64,000 bases of DNA, taken from contig JARFXM010000011.1 of NCBI GenBank assembly GCA_029532625.1, positions 3,609,501-3,673,500 on the forward strand, read 5' to 3'. Under the pieces are notes generated by a model. The model made no database searches. It was not told the origin of the DNA and saw nothing but the letters and a program-made list of their open reading frames with translations. The position numbers were made by a program, and so were the translations under genes. Position 1 is the first letter of the stretch. The number at the start of each line of letters is the position of its first letter. Shown piece by piece: positions 1 through 11,506 of the stretch. Source of the stretch: Lomentospora prolificans. Lineage: Eukaryota; Ascomycota; Sordariomycetes; Microascales; Microascaceae.

Positions 1-420
1 GCGTACTGAATATCAGATCTTAGCACCAAGGCGACGGTTAACAATCGACTGACTAGGTCGGCTCATGGACATCACTGGTCAACGAGGGGCTCAGGAAGAG
101 GAGAACTCAGCATGATATCGGTTTCGGTGATGGGCTTTGTGATGATTCAAGTCCCTACATGCTTTGGACCAGATATTGAACGTGCGGCTGATTGGAAAGA
201 GGCAAACAGTCGACCAGAGCTCACCACACAGTCAAAAACCCTCTACCTGTCAACAATTGCTCTTCTAGTTCTGGTATTGAGATTTGACCCTCTTGGAGGT
301 CAAAGTACAACCACAAAAAAAAAAAAGAAGAAAAAAAGAGAGAGCACAAGTAAAAGAGCGGCCACAAAAAGGGGTGACAAACTGATCCAACCTGTATTAT
401 AGAATTGTGATCATTCTCTT
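1..420. other. Left edge, no gene seen
   Basis: Downstream flank of the first minus-strand gene. It holds an A-rich stretch around 316-340 and no frame that looks like a conserved protein. It probably contains that gene's 3' UTR. Confidence 0.5.
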
Positions 421-1940
421 TTACGTATCCACATTCACATTCACCTCCCTCAGACTCGTCGCTGTAGATACAATCATCGAGTTGCTCTCGACGCTTCTCT
501 GATCTTCAAGCTTTTTGGCCGTCTCCACCCCAGCTACGGGTACCTTGACCTCCAATTTCTTACCTTCTTGGCCCTGAACTGCGTAGGGGAAGGGAAGATA
601 TTCGGGAAGCAAGCCGAGTTGTTTTAAGACGGTGCCCTGATCCCAAGTGATGTGCTCGTGGTATAGCCGGTCACCGCGGATGTTGACCACGGCGACAAAG
701 GGGATACGAAGAGTAACTCCCGTTGGGGGAATACCAGGGATACTGTGGCAGAAGACGGATGCTCTTAGCACTGGCAATGCCAAATAGGCTCTCGGTGATG
801 GTTAGAAAGAGGCGGGCGTTAGACTTACAGCCAGTCCACGACTTTGTTGTGGGTTAGGACAAAGATGAATTCATCCACAATACGGTCAACTCCAATCGTT
901 CGACTAACAAGCTCGAGTTCTGTGTCCTCCGGATTATTGAAGATGAAGTGATGTCGGTAGAAGTTTGCCAGGCGTTCTCGTCCGATGCCGCCAGTCATCT
1001 ATATCCAAGCCATCCACCCAATTTAGCATCGGCTCTCTAGGATATGGACATGGACAGGAAGGGAAGAGGCAAAGGCCGGTATACCGTAGGAATATGGTTG
1101 ACATAGGGTTCCAAGACCATGGTACCCATTGTCTGCTCGACGGATCTATCAGCAAACTCGTAATACGTGTGCTCGTCCCAAATCTTTTCCAGGTCAAAGA
1201 TTGGCCCGCCAAGGTGGTCCTTGATAAACTTCAAGCTTCGGCTATGAGCTACTGATGCCGCCGTATACGAGAATTCCTTGCTTCCAGGGATAATAAAACT
1301 CGGCGAAGTAGCGTTAGGATATGTGTATGCTTTCACTCCCGCGGTTCCGGTAGGTGTTACGCCCTTGCCGGCTTGGTGAATGAGGACCGGCTTTGAGGCG
1401 GATGAGAAATTCCAATCTGAGGAGAAAGCGACAATCGATACAAGAGATTGAAAAGCGGCTAGAGCAGAGCTGAGGTATCCGTGAAACTCGGACGGGTACT
1501 CATCTGGGCTACCATACACTATCAAAATCGCGTTAATAAAAAAGAACATTGATGCTAATTCAAATGTTTGACAGCGCACCAAGAAGAGCGAATTTGTCTT
1601 TGATATCGCATTCTTCTAACTTGATGAGAGCGTCGATCGCTTTCTGGAGTGCGCCCTCTTTCAAATTCCAACTGCCTTCGGATGCTCCTTTCGATACAAC
1701 CAAACGAACGACAGCATAACCTTCTTCCGCCCATTTATATTGCGGTGCGGGATCTAACGTCTCGGAAGGCGGCTCGGCCGAAGGCTTGTCCGCCACCTCG
1801 TAGCCGGGGTCAATGACGACAAGGCCCGGTCCATGGCCACGACGGGACAGCGGGGGCTGGAGAGAGACATTCGGTGCCAGTTGGACTGCCGGGGCCGAAG
1901 GAAGTGGCACGGGTGGGTGGGCTGTCGCCGGATCCGACAT
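421..1940 (-). CDS. Dienelactone hydrolase-like / NTF2-like fusion protein
   Basis: Predicted exons 1940-1580, 1518-1085, 998-829 and 742-421 on the minus strand, 428 aa, all junctions closing in frame. The start at 1940 (MSDPATAH) is chosen because the conserved part begins soon after, at the PPLSRRGHGPGLVVI stretch; an upstream in-frame ATG at 2108 adds a sequence unlike the family. The N-terminal half resembles fungal proteins annotated as carboxymethylenebutenolidase/dienelactone hydrolase (KWAEEGYAVVRL, KFALLVYG). The C-terminal half, from about MTGGIGRERLANFYRHHFIF to NIRGDRLYHEHITWDQ, looks like an NTF2/SnoaL-like fold. I see no G-x-C-x-G-G nucleophile motif of true dienelactone hydrolases, so hydrolase activity is doubtful. 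No signal peptide, so probably cytosolic. Substrate unknown. Confidence 0.82.
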
Positions 1941-2389
1941 TTGAGAGAACAGGGGAACTGAACAGATTGGCAAGGGAAAGGATGATCGTCTCCTAGGTGG
2001 CTTGTCGTTCTGCAAGTCCCGACGAACCAACAGAATTCTTGCCCATGCTAATAAGCCAAGCGTTGATTTCTCTCCACTCAAATAGCGTAATATTATTATT
2101 ATATCCACCCTGCAGCAGCCTTTTTATCGACGCGGGGTTCGGAGGCCTTCGGCTTTCATCCGGCCGAAACAATCAAAACTTCGGCCGTCGCCAGGCTCTT
2201 TTTGATAGCTCTATAAAATAGCTTGGTATTCCTCGACTACTTGACTGGGCCCCATATAAAAAGAATCACACACGTGTAAAGAATACTGCCGGTCAATTAT
2301 TATTTTAAAGCCGAACCCGAAAGCCGGCCCAACGCTAACTACAAGAAGGGTATGGATAGAAAGTAATGGACGAGCACATTCCAGCATCA

Positions 2390-4536
2390 TTATGCTCGGG
2401 CCTTGATCAGATCGGCCGCCTTTGTAATTGTTAGCATTGAAATCATACTAAAGGTCCATGGATCTCTTACCTTTTCTGCGATGGCGTAAACGGTCATGCT
2501 AGTCGTGCTGCCGACGAGGGTAGGCATGATGCTAGCATCAACAACACTCAGTCCTTCGACGCCGTAGACCAAGAGATCCTCGCTAACTACGCCTCCCCAC
2601 TTTCTCGGCATCTTAGCTGCTGTACCGACTGGGTGGTACACGCTCGGGATGATGGTTTGGCGAGCCCATTCCGCCAGGTCCTCGTCACTCTCGTACTCGG
2701 CGCCGGGAGTGTCTTCCTGGGCCTCGTACTCAGCGAGATCGCCGGTCGTGATGAACCTGCGGAAGAACTTGATTGCCTCAACCATGATATCGATATCGAT
2801 CGGGTTGGAAGCCGCCCTATAATCAACAATGACTTCCGACTCGGGATCTGTGACGTTGAGCGTGACCGTACCGCGGCTGACGGGGTGGACGTTCTGCGGG
2901 CTGCAGGAAGGAGACCCGCCAAGCATGCATTCCAGGAAGCTGATGCTGTTGTCTCGCATGGCACGGGCATAGACCTTCTTCTGCTGCTTATAGCCTGCGA
3001 CAATGGAACAATCGGTTCCCTTGGGGAGGAATTCGGCCGGGTCCTGCTCCTCGTACCGCGTGGCAATGTCCTCAAACAAGTCGGGGGAAATGGCCTTGAG
3101 GCCAAGGAATGCTCCGAGAGCGATACCGTTTCCGGTGCGGTTGGAAGTGAGATTTAATTCTGGAACCGCTGGTTCATTGCCCCCTTGGAGGCAGTTAGCG
3201 GAACAGGAAGTCGGGAAGAAAAGTAAAGCGGTTTGTTTACTTACAGGTGAATCGAACACCGGGAATATAGTGATGGTCCTGAAAGTTGGATCCGACGCCA
3301 GGAAGATCTACCTTGACTTCGATGTCGGCCGCCTTGAGCAACTTCCTCGGGCCAATACCACTGAGCTGCAACACCTGCGGCGTATGGATAGCACCAGCAG
3401 CCAGAATAACCTCCTTCCGGGCCTTGATGACTTGAGTATCTTCGCGTTGGTCACGGGGGTGGATTTGAACGCCGGCGGCGCGGTCTCCATCGAAGACGAT
3501 CTTGTTGACCTTGGTTGCAGTCAAGAGTTCATAGTTGTCTCGGTTAAGGCCATCCCAATGCCCCGTGCGGGCATAGGAACGGTTGAAGTTCACTGGGTCC
3601 ATGGAAGTGGTGAACCAGTAAAGACCGTTCTGACCGTTCGCACCATCTACTGGCACATCAACCCCGGGGAAATTCTTCATGGCATCATATAGGGGGACTA
3701 TTCAATCCGTCAACAATTATCACCGCATGACGTTTGGCGTGGAATTTTCAGTCGTAACTTACTAACACCAGGTGTTAACCCCCTCGCATAAGTGGCGTGG
3801 ATGTGAGTGTCAGGATCCTGGCCCCATCCGTCAAGGTCATAAGTGATGTTGAAGGCCTCGGCTAGTTCCTCTTCGGGCGGATTGAAGTGGATTCCCTACT
3901 CTCGTCAGTTTCTGATCCCGGGGATCTCCTTTGCAAACACTTGCCTTCTTGAAATAGCCAAGGATGTTCTCCCAGCTCCAGGTGGTATCCTCGCCGCCGA
4001 GTTCGCCCCAGATATCATAATCACCCGCCGTTCCTCTTTGGAACACTTGTCCATTGACGGCAGAGCTACCACCGACGATGCAGCCGATTCCAACGTTGAA
4101 CGTTCGATTATTGAGCTGAGGGCTCGGTTGAGACGTGATGTTATACGTCGTCCGCCCTGGCCGATAGCCATCCCTCTCTGTATATTTTGTAAGCCTACTA
4201 TTAAATACTTGCCTCATATAGGTCGTGAGAGTAGTCACTTACCGAGATATCCGTACTCGATTGCGAGGACGCTGTCTACAGTGGGTTAGTACAGACATAA
4301 ACAACATCCAGTCCCATGATACAAAACGAATTCTAGCACTTACATTTACCGTCTTCGCTCAAGCGGTCGCCGACGGTCAAACCAGCAGTACCTCCGCCGA
4401 CAATGACATAGTCGTACTCGTCGAGGGCATCCTCCTGCCTAGCAAGGACTCTGGCGCGCTCGATTGACGTAGGATACGCAGTGGCGAGCGAGGCCGCGAG
4501 GAGGGCGTAAGCGAAAGACGTGGACTTGGGAGCCAT
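2390..4536 (-). CDS. Secreted GMC-family FAD oxidoreductase
   Basis: Seven predicted exons: 4536-4344, 4275-4243, 4177-3945, 3895-3763, 3697-3245, 3183-2471, 2419-2390; 595 aa. An N-terminal signal peptide (MAPKSTSFAYALLAASLATA) is followed by the FAD-binding DYDYVIVGGGTAGL-type motif (here EYDYVIVGGGTAGL), the VGGSSAVNGQVFQRG signature, the AAGAIHTPQVLQLSGIGP signature and the C-terminal block VVDASIMP...YAIAEKAADLI. The family oxidises alcohols, sugars or related substrates with FAD; extracellular members include aryl-alcohol oxidase and glucose oxidase, and versicolorin B synthase is a non-oxidising relative. The first catalytic His is present (YHPVGTAAKM), but the usual second His/Asn is a Thr (VGSTTSMTVYA). 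Intron 3 (3944-3896) starts with GC instead of GT. Substrate cannot be assigned. Confidence 0.88.
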
Positions 4537-6174
4537 TTTTGCGGAAGCGCCACAGGTGATATGCCCGAAAGTATGAAATAAAACTCATAAACGACCTGCT
4601 TCTCCTCCCAACTCGGCTCCTAGCGGGAGAAGTGGGATCATATTTGTATAAGCTCTCGAGCTGGGTTGCCCATCTCCGCATCTACTGCCGGAAGAACTAC
4701 GAGGAGGAGCGTGCTCTGTAGGATGCCTTCTATATTGGATATGCAGGTACTCTATTCCAACGATCATCCCAGATGCGTGCGCATGCCCCCGGAGGGAGCG
4801 TCGACTATTGGAAAGCCCCGCGTTGAGGCTGTTCCTGGCCCGGCAAAATGGGGCAAAAAGAAAAACAGGCGGATTCGTTCTCCACTCCGATATGCAAGTG
4901 AGCTTCTGTTTCCTTGCGTGGTCGATGTAATTAATATCCGCGAATGTATGGGGGAGAAATAACCTCAGAAGCTTGCAAGTGAGGGAGAGGATGGAGGTAC
5001 CGCGGCCGCTCGAGTAAGGTTTTCCGTTTCCTGGCTCGAGCAATGAGCTGACCAGTGTAACAACGGTTGATATTGATCCGGAGGACTAACCAATACTACT
5101 ACTATTAGCCTGGCTTTCGGGAGTCCCTTGATTCTACGGATTCTAGAAGAAGTGGGGTAAAGAGTCGTTTCCAATGGATCCAGGGATGGATATGCTGGCC
5201 ACATGGCCTGGCTCGCACTCGACGCGGAGTAGCACTGGGAAGCCTTCGGAACATGTACACCTGAGGTGTCTTGGAGATGCAAAAGGGATTTAGTAACATA
5301 GAATCATCTATCAGTTAAAGTTTCCGGATTTAGTATCTTCGTGATTTCAGGTACAAGTATAGAGTGCCATGGAAGTTCAATTGCTTCGATGGGTGAGGTT
5401 CGCTCCTCGATAGCTTCATTCCATAAGAATGAAGACTTACTTCGAGTGCAAATCACTGATTCTCCGTGAGACTGGGCCTGGTAAGATCAGTCTATAAACG
5501 AGACTGGACTACTTGATCGTACCCATCGACCAATGTTTTTATTAGCTAGGAACGATCTATTGCGGATTCTAGTTGATGACCTGGGCCAGCGCCAGCTGGG
5601 TTCTCAGATTTGGTGCTGCACCGAATTCTCGGACCGTGTTCATGCAGTTGAGGCTACCAACCTGCTAGATAATTCGATTGCAGAGAAGGATAAGGAATCA
5701 GTACCTACTTGGGGCCCCTTGGTCATCCGCAAAGGAGAGATCGGCTCAGTAATGAAAAGGTTGCCCGTCTGGGGGGCACTGCGTTGTACTTCCTGGAAAT
5801 ATTCTGTCGCTGGCCGTGATAAAACAAGATGGATGTCGAGCAAGCATGCCTCCAAATATATGTCATAACTTCAAAGTATCCATACGAGCCGAGAGCTCAA
5901 CGTCTCCCAAGCCGCAACAGCGACCTAAAAAAGCAAGGTTCTTTAACATAGGCATAGATTTTGGATTAGAAGTATATTAGGAGTCTCCTCCTCGAAATAA
6001 CCGTCCCTTGCCACAGCCTGGCTGACATCCAAATCCATTGTAACCCATTGAGCCATGTTTGTCGCAGCACGTCGAAGACTAGGGGTCTAACAGGCGCATC
6101 TATTCTTTTATAACTCCTCTTCTCTGCTTAAATCCTCGAGTTTGTTTCCAGGCTTCAACGCGATTCAGTGGGCG

Positions 6175-6192
6175 CCCCCCCCCCCCCCCCCC
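6175..6192. repeat. C homopolymer, 18 nt
   Basis: Uninterrupted run of 18 C in non-coding DNA, counted directly. Confidence 0.95.
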
Positions 6193-7104
6193 TTCTCCCA
6201 CCCCAACCATCGTGTGTCGTCAGACGTCGAGTCCGGGTTTTCCGGGACCTTAAAATGGCCTAACGCTCAGCGTTTGAAACTGTGGATCTTGTGCTTTCAA
6301 TGCAGGCTCGCCAGCCAGGCGATGGTCTGGATACAATTGGTGTGTGTGTGATCGAGCAGGTGGATTAATTCCGAGATTCGTACACTACAATGCATCAATG
6401 TCTTTTCCAGGGACTCTGGTGATGCAGATTATCGGGCTTATCGGGCTCAGGATCACCCAGAGGCAGCAGTTCCCTCAGGAGGTGCACACGGACCTACAGT
6501 AACCTGCGGGAACGATGCCAAAACTAGTGCCAGGCGACGGGCTTACAATGACCCGACAGCCAGCAACCGCCTGGCTGTGCTGAGAGTCCGATGCTCTGCC
6601 GAAGTGGTGTTTCAGGGGTCCCCACGGAGCCCCGCGGCGGGGCACGGCAGAGGCTATTGCCAGCCAGCTCAGCTTGTCCCGCCAACGTGTTGGCCAGGCC
6701 AGCGAGGGTTAAAGAGCGAAAGCGTGACAGAGTGCGACCACACGGCTTACCAAAAGCTTATGCTTAGAAGCCTAGCGCGTGACAAAGACCATTCTAGGAC
6801 GTGGGATTGTGCAAACCCATTGTGCAATTGTGTGGGATGCTCGCTCGTCATCAGTGATATCTTTCTAAGGGATTATGGTATCAAGCTGGGTTCAGAATGT
6901 TTTTTCCACTTCCGAAAATCGCCCGCCTAATCCCGTATCGGCGGGTTGTATATCCGGCAGATGCTGGCCAGCCAGCGATGGAGCCTTTAGAGCTTGTACC
7001 TAGTAAAGTAGCTGGCCAGCCTGGCCCGCTGGCCCATCCATTGGTATCTGTCCATCGGCGGGGTTCGCGACATCACTACCCCGAAAAGACCCCCTCCAGC
7101 TCCA

Positions 7105-7111
7105 TATAAAA
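7105..7111 (+). promoter_or_regulatory. TATA-like element
   Basis: TATAAAA lies 107 nt upstream of the start codon at 7218, a plausible core promoter for the FAH-family gene. Confidence 0.45.
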
Positions 7112-7217
7112 GTCGATGGCGCCTTGCGGTTTGGCATCATCGTGTAGTTCTCCCTCCTCCATCTCTTATTTCTGTAATTCTACTTTGGCTCTTCCGCTTT
7201 TGTTCTGATACCCTCGA

Positions 7218-8500
7218 ATGTTTGCTGCCCGCAGAGCTTTTAGCACAATGACTCGCAACTGGACCCATCTCGTTCGCTTCCTCGCCAAGGAGGATGGCCA
7301 AGTCCACCTTGGTCAGATCGATGCTAAGCAGGTTCCCGACCTGGGCCTCGCCCTCGAGAAGGGAGAGACTGTGACCGCGAAGCTCGTCACCGGCAACGCC
7401 TTTGATGGCATCGTAACGGATAAGTCCCTGACCATTTCTACTGTGAGTATCTTTTTTTATTTTGTTCAATTTTTTTTTCTTTTCCTCTCTGGTGTCGCTC
7501 CCGTGGCGGTCGTCCGGAATGGGGAGAGCGTTGCCGGACAACCCCGCCTCGGCACTTCCATGCCAAAGGTGGAAAATCCGATGGCGCCAATTGAGCTGCG
7601 AAAACTGACCCGCGTCTGGCAAATAATTAGCTTCTCGCACCTTTGTCCATGGACGAAGTTCCCATCATCCGATGCATGGGTCTCAACTACAAGGACCACG
7701 CCAAGGAGGCGAGCATGCCCATCCCCAATGAGCCCGTCCTTTTCATCAAGCCCCGAACCGCTCTCAACGGGCCTCACCCCGCCAAGGTCAACGTCCCCAA
7801 GGTTGCCCAGGATGGCACCAGCGACTACGAGGCCGAGCTTTCCTTCGTCATCTCCAAAACCGGCCGTGATATTCCTAAGGAGCAGGCTCTCGACTACGTC
7901 CTCGGCTACACGGCTAGCAACGACGTAAGCGCTCGCGCTCAGCAGTTCAAGAACAGCCAGTGGTGCTTCTCTAAGGGTATGGTTGAATCTTCTTCGGCGT
8001 GGTGGAGATGTTCTTTTCCACGACCTAAATTGTTTCCTTTTCTCTTTTCTTTTTCTTTTCTTTTCATTTCTTTTTCTTCATTTCCGAGTGCATAGCTAAC
8101 GATCTGGAATTTAGGCCTTGACGGCTCTTGCCCGATCGGACCTGTGCTAGTTGCGCCATCCGCTATCTCAGACCCGCACAACCTCCGGATTCGCGCCATC
8201 CTCAATGGCCAGACTGTCCAGGACTCCAATACCAAGTACGGGAATCCCTCTCCTATGGGCGAAACTATGGTGTACCAAGCTGACTTTTTCTTCGCCAGGG
8301 AAATGATCTTTGATGTTGCCACCATCATCTCTTTCCTTTCCCAGGGAACCACCCTCGAGCGCGGAACCATCATCATGACCGGCACAGGCCCCGGAATCGG
8401 CGCCATGCGTAACCCCAAGATCTCGCTCAACGCCGAGGATGACATTCGAGTAGAGGTTGAGCAGATCGGTACTCTCATCAACAAGGTTTACTACGAGTAA
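7218..8500 (+). CDS. Fumarylacetoacetate hydrolase-family protein (acylpyruvase-like)
   Basis: Predicted exons 7218-7442, 7631-7976, 8115-8500; 318 aa. The first residues (MFAARRAFSTMTRNW) look like a mitochondrial presequence, as in FAHD1-type acylpyruvases/oxaloacetate decarboxylases; a second ATG sits at residue 11. The family core is clear: CMGLNYKDHAKEA, the metal-binding DYEAELSFVI, NDVSARAQQF, SQWCFSKG, GTGPGIGAMRNP near the C-terminus. Known members hydrolyse C-C bonds of acylpyruvates or fumarylpyruvate or decarboxylate oxaloacetate using Mg2+/Mn2+. Length and order are normal for the single-domain FAH fold, not for full fumarylacetoacetase of tyrosine breakdown, which has an additional N-terminal domain. 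Intron 1 is long for the window (188 nt) and T-rich near its donor. Exact substrate is inference. Confidence 0.92.
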
Positions 8501-11473
8501 TCGAAAAAAAACTAAAAATCGCGAATGCGATCACTAAAGACTTTCGGCGCACTTGTCTCAACTGTGCGCCAAGAAAAGTTGGTCAATGAGAGAAGACTTG
8601 AGCAGTGGCATTACTCTTCGCTCTCATCAAATGACCCCACCTTGATTGGAGAGCCCGGTAATTGATAGAACGATAGACTGGGGAGCGCGGCAATGCCGTC
8701 TCTTGCGTGAGGGGAAATCGGGATTTTTGGGACTGGTAGTGTGGGGAAACCTTGGTGCCGGAAAATCGGATCTAAGGGATATGCGACTCCGATAGACCAA
8801 TGAATTGATTGAAATGGAAATCTATGAAGACTCTCGCCGTTGCTTCCCCTGGGGTGGAAGAGCTCGCCTCTGTTTATGGTGTCTCAATAGCTGGGCCTGA
8901 CATGGACACACGCCGGACAGATTTCGGAGGGATCTCTTATTATCACTAACACCCAAAGTACTGGGTACCCAGAAAGCACTAAACCCCACTGATGTGCCCC
9001 GCAGTGTCTGATCAATCAATCCTTCCAGTAAACTCAACACTAATCATCAATACATTTGGCAACTCTCCAGCTAGCCCTGTGGGTGACCAGTCAAGGTTAA
9101 ACAAATGATGCCGAATCTGGCAAGAAATGAGTCAATTACTGTTCAGAAACGATGATAAGACCATGATCCAAAAGCAACAGATATCGGGCGAATCTGCAGG
9201 ATAACGGGGACAAGCTTTACATGTTTTATACCCGCCAGGACCCCTATTCGCGAGATTACGGTGGTCCGATGGGTGCCGGATATCCATGGTTAGTGATCCC
9301 GACAAGCTGCCCCTGGGCAGCTTCTTGGCCCGCAGGTTTAGCATCCCTCGGCGAAGCATTTAGGGCCAATGGTGCCTTCGCCCGCAGCTAGGACTCCCCG
9401 CTTCCCCGCATCCTATGGGGAAATTGTGCTGGCAGTTACTTGTTCCGAGCAATCCAGTCTCTAAGTATATGGATTCGAACTGCTCGACAGCCTGCGGGAA
9501 GTCGGTCCCTCAAGGCTCACTTACACGCCACCCAGCCCCAGGCAAGTACGCCTTTTCAAGTCATGCCTAGAATCCGTCTCCTGGAACCCAATCGAGGGGA
9601 GTGGTATCACGCGGTCCATGACGTGGTGCAGATCTGAGAGCCATTCGTGGTCTGGAAACCTCCACGAATTTCTCGTGCTGTCGTCCGTCAATCTCACCCC
9701 ATCCCCGTTGCGACGGACGACTAGATTTCCCTTGGGCGCCTATGGCCGAATGATGAATGCCTCCTGAACCTTCGTCCCTTGACAAATAGGTGTATCCTAA
9801 GGGCCTGGTGGCTGCTATTGGCTGGCGCGCACGAAATCGTCCGAAGTCTGTCCGTCCACGCCGGAAGAATGATCATAGCGGGACGGGGGCGGAGGCTCGT
9901 GAGCGCCGTATCCTTTCGGCGATGCCAGGCGGGGATTGATGGGCCGCAGCGCAACGCGATGTATGCAATCACTTCCGATGGTGGGAAATAGCATAGCTTC
10001 TCTGTGCATCACACTAGCGTAAAGAAATGAGCGGAAGACCCTTGATACCCTGCGGTTTAGGAATAACTAGACTTATCTGCGGCCAGATCTTTCGTTCTCA
10101 ATCTTCTCCTAGTTTTATAATTATCTACTCAGCCGAGGATAGTCCGCCTGTGTGATCTTCAGGAGGGAACCGAAGACCCTAAGGAATCCAATCGGTCGAG
10201 AAGACGGGTTATTTCTTTGTCAGGCTGATATAGGAAACGGGGAATTGTCCTCGTCTCTAGCATACCCCTAGCTGTTAGCCAAGGAGCTCAAACTCAGTAT
10301 ATCTGCTCTGCTTCCCCCATAGCTCCATCGTGGGGATCGAACTCTGTAATTTAGTTCTGAGACTCCATTGTATTGCTCCAACATGCTGGCACTCAAATTC
10401 TATGCCGTTGCGCACGTCGTGGGAAGAAATGGAGCTCTTCCGTTGGCAAGCATAGAGGTCTCGAGCCAACCTTGTATAGACGCATCCATTAACCGTGAAT
10501 CTAGTGGAAGGAGCGTCTCGTCCATCTTTGCGGTGTCCCTGCTACTGAAGCCTTACGGTGATTCCTATTACTGGGGCCAGGATCTCGATGGAGAGCCAGG
10601 CACCGTCTGAGGTCTCGAAAGCTACACACATCCTATCGGTTTCTTTATAGACCATGTGTCTTCGGAAACTTTCAAGCGCGAAATGGCTCTCGTGGACAAG
10701 GTTGAGCTTCTACGCACTCAACAGGAGCTCGGCGGCCCGGATTATGTATGACCTTCACCACTATGACGAGCAGGGCTGGTTCTTGAAGAGGGCTGATGAC
10801 CCGGAGAGACACTCCAGGACGAGCTTTGTGGCTGCCTCCGACGCGTCTAAGAGAGGCCACATTATTGATGCCTTGATGGAGTTCGCTGAGACAGTGGAAA
10901 GGCTCCCAAGGCGCCGACAGGCCGATTCAGAGTGCACTTGTGCTCCGGGAATGTAGATATCTGACGCTGGCTACTCTGTGGCTCAGGTAAGTCAAAGGCT
11001 GGTTAAGCTGTCACATTGGAAAGTCGTACATGTCTTGCTTGTATCACTTGTAGGGTCAGGACTCGCGATGCTTTCGAGACCATTCACACATCGGACCTGA
11101 ATATGACGCCTCTGGCATTTTTCGAAGCAGTGCATACCCTTAATTGATATGCTAGTTTTAGTTCCCGGAATTTGATCGATTGATCGATGATCCAGGTCCA
11201 TCGATGATTCTTTAAGAGTATACGCCGCGGTCATAGACATGATTCTGATTCAGGCCGACCCAAAATTAGAAAGAATTCTAACGTAAAATGGACAAGTCTA
11301 TCATGTATATAGCATGCTTTCAATTTATAGCGAGATCAGATCCACGGACAGCGATGAGAGAGAAACGACATAGAAGTGCAACACCCAATTAGCATTTCTG
11401 TTTTCACAGGGCCGGTACTGTTAGATAGCCAGCGTCACTTACTTACCACTGGCTGCCATGTTCGTCTGCTAAT

Positions 11474-11506
11474 ACGGGCCTGCGGAGCGTGCACGCAGTG
11501 GCCCGT
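11474..11506. other. GC-rich hairpin
   Basis: ACGGGCC at 11474-11480 pairs with GGCCCGT at 11500-11506, and TGCG (11481-11484) pairs with CGCA (11494-11497), leaving a 9-nt loop and a 2-nt bulge. A second short inverted pair (CGGAC/GTCCG) follows within 50 nt. Function unknown; it could be chance. Confidence 0.4.

Larger units (their letters stand above)
4537..7217. other. Intergenic, no supported gene
   Basis: This 2.7 kb stretch between the divergent GMC and FAH-family genes has only short frames of unconvincing composition (the longest, 4585-5043 minus and 5533-5868 plus, match no family I know). It carries a run of 18 C at 6175-6192, several CCAGCC/GGCTGG words at 6311-7025, and a TATA element just upstream of the gene at 7218. 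Confidence 0.5.

Noticed and set aside
10325..10350. Reverse-strand GTTCGATCCC resembling a tRNA B box
   Set aside because: No acceptor stem or anticodon arm can be folded around it.
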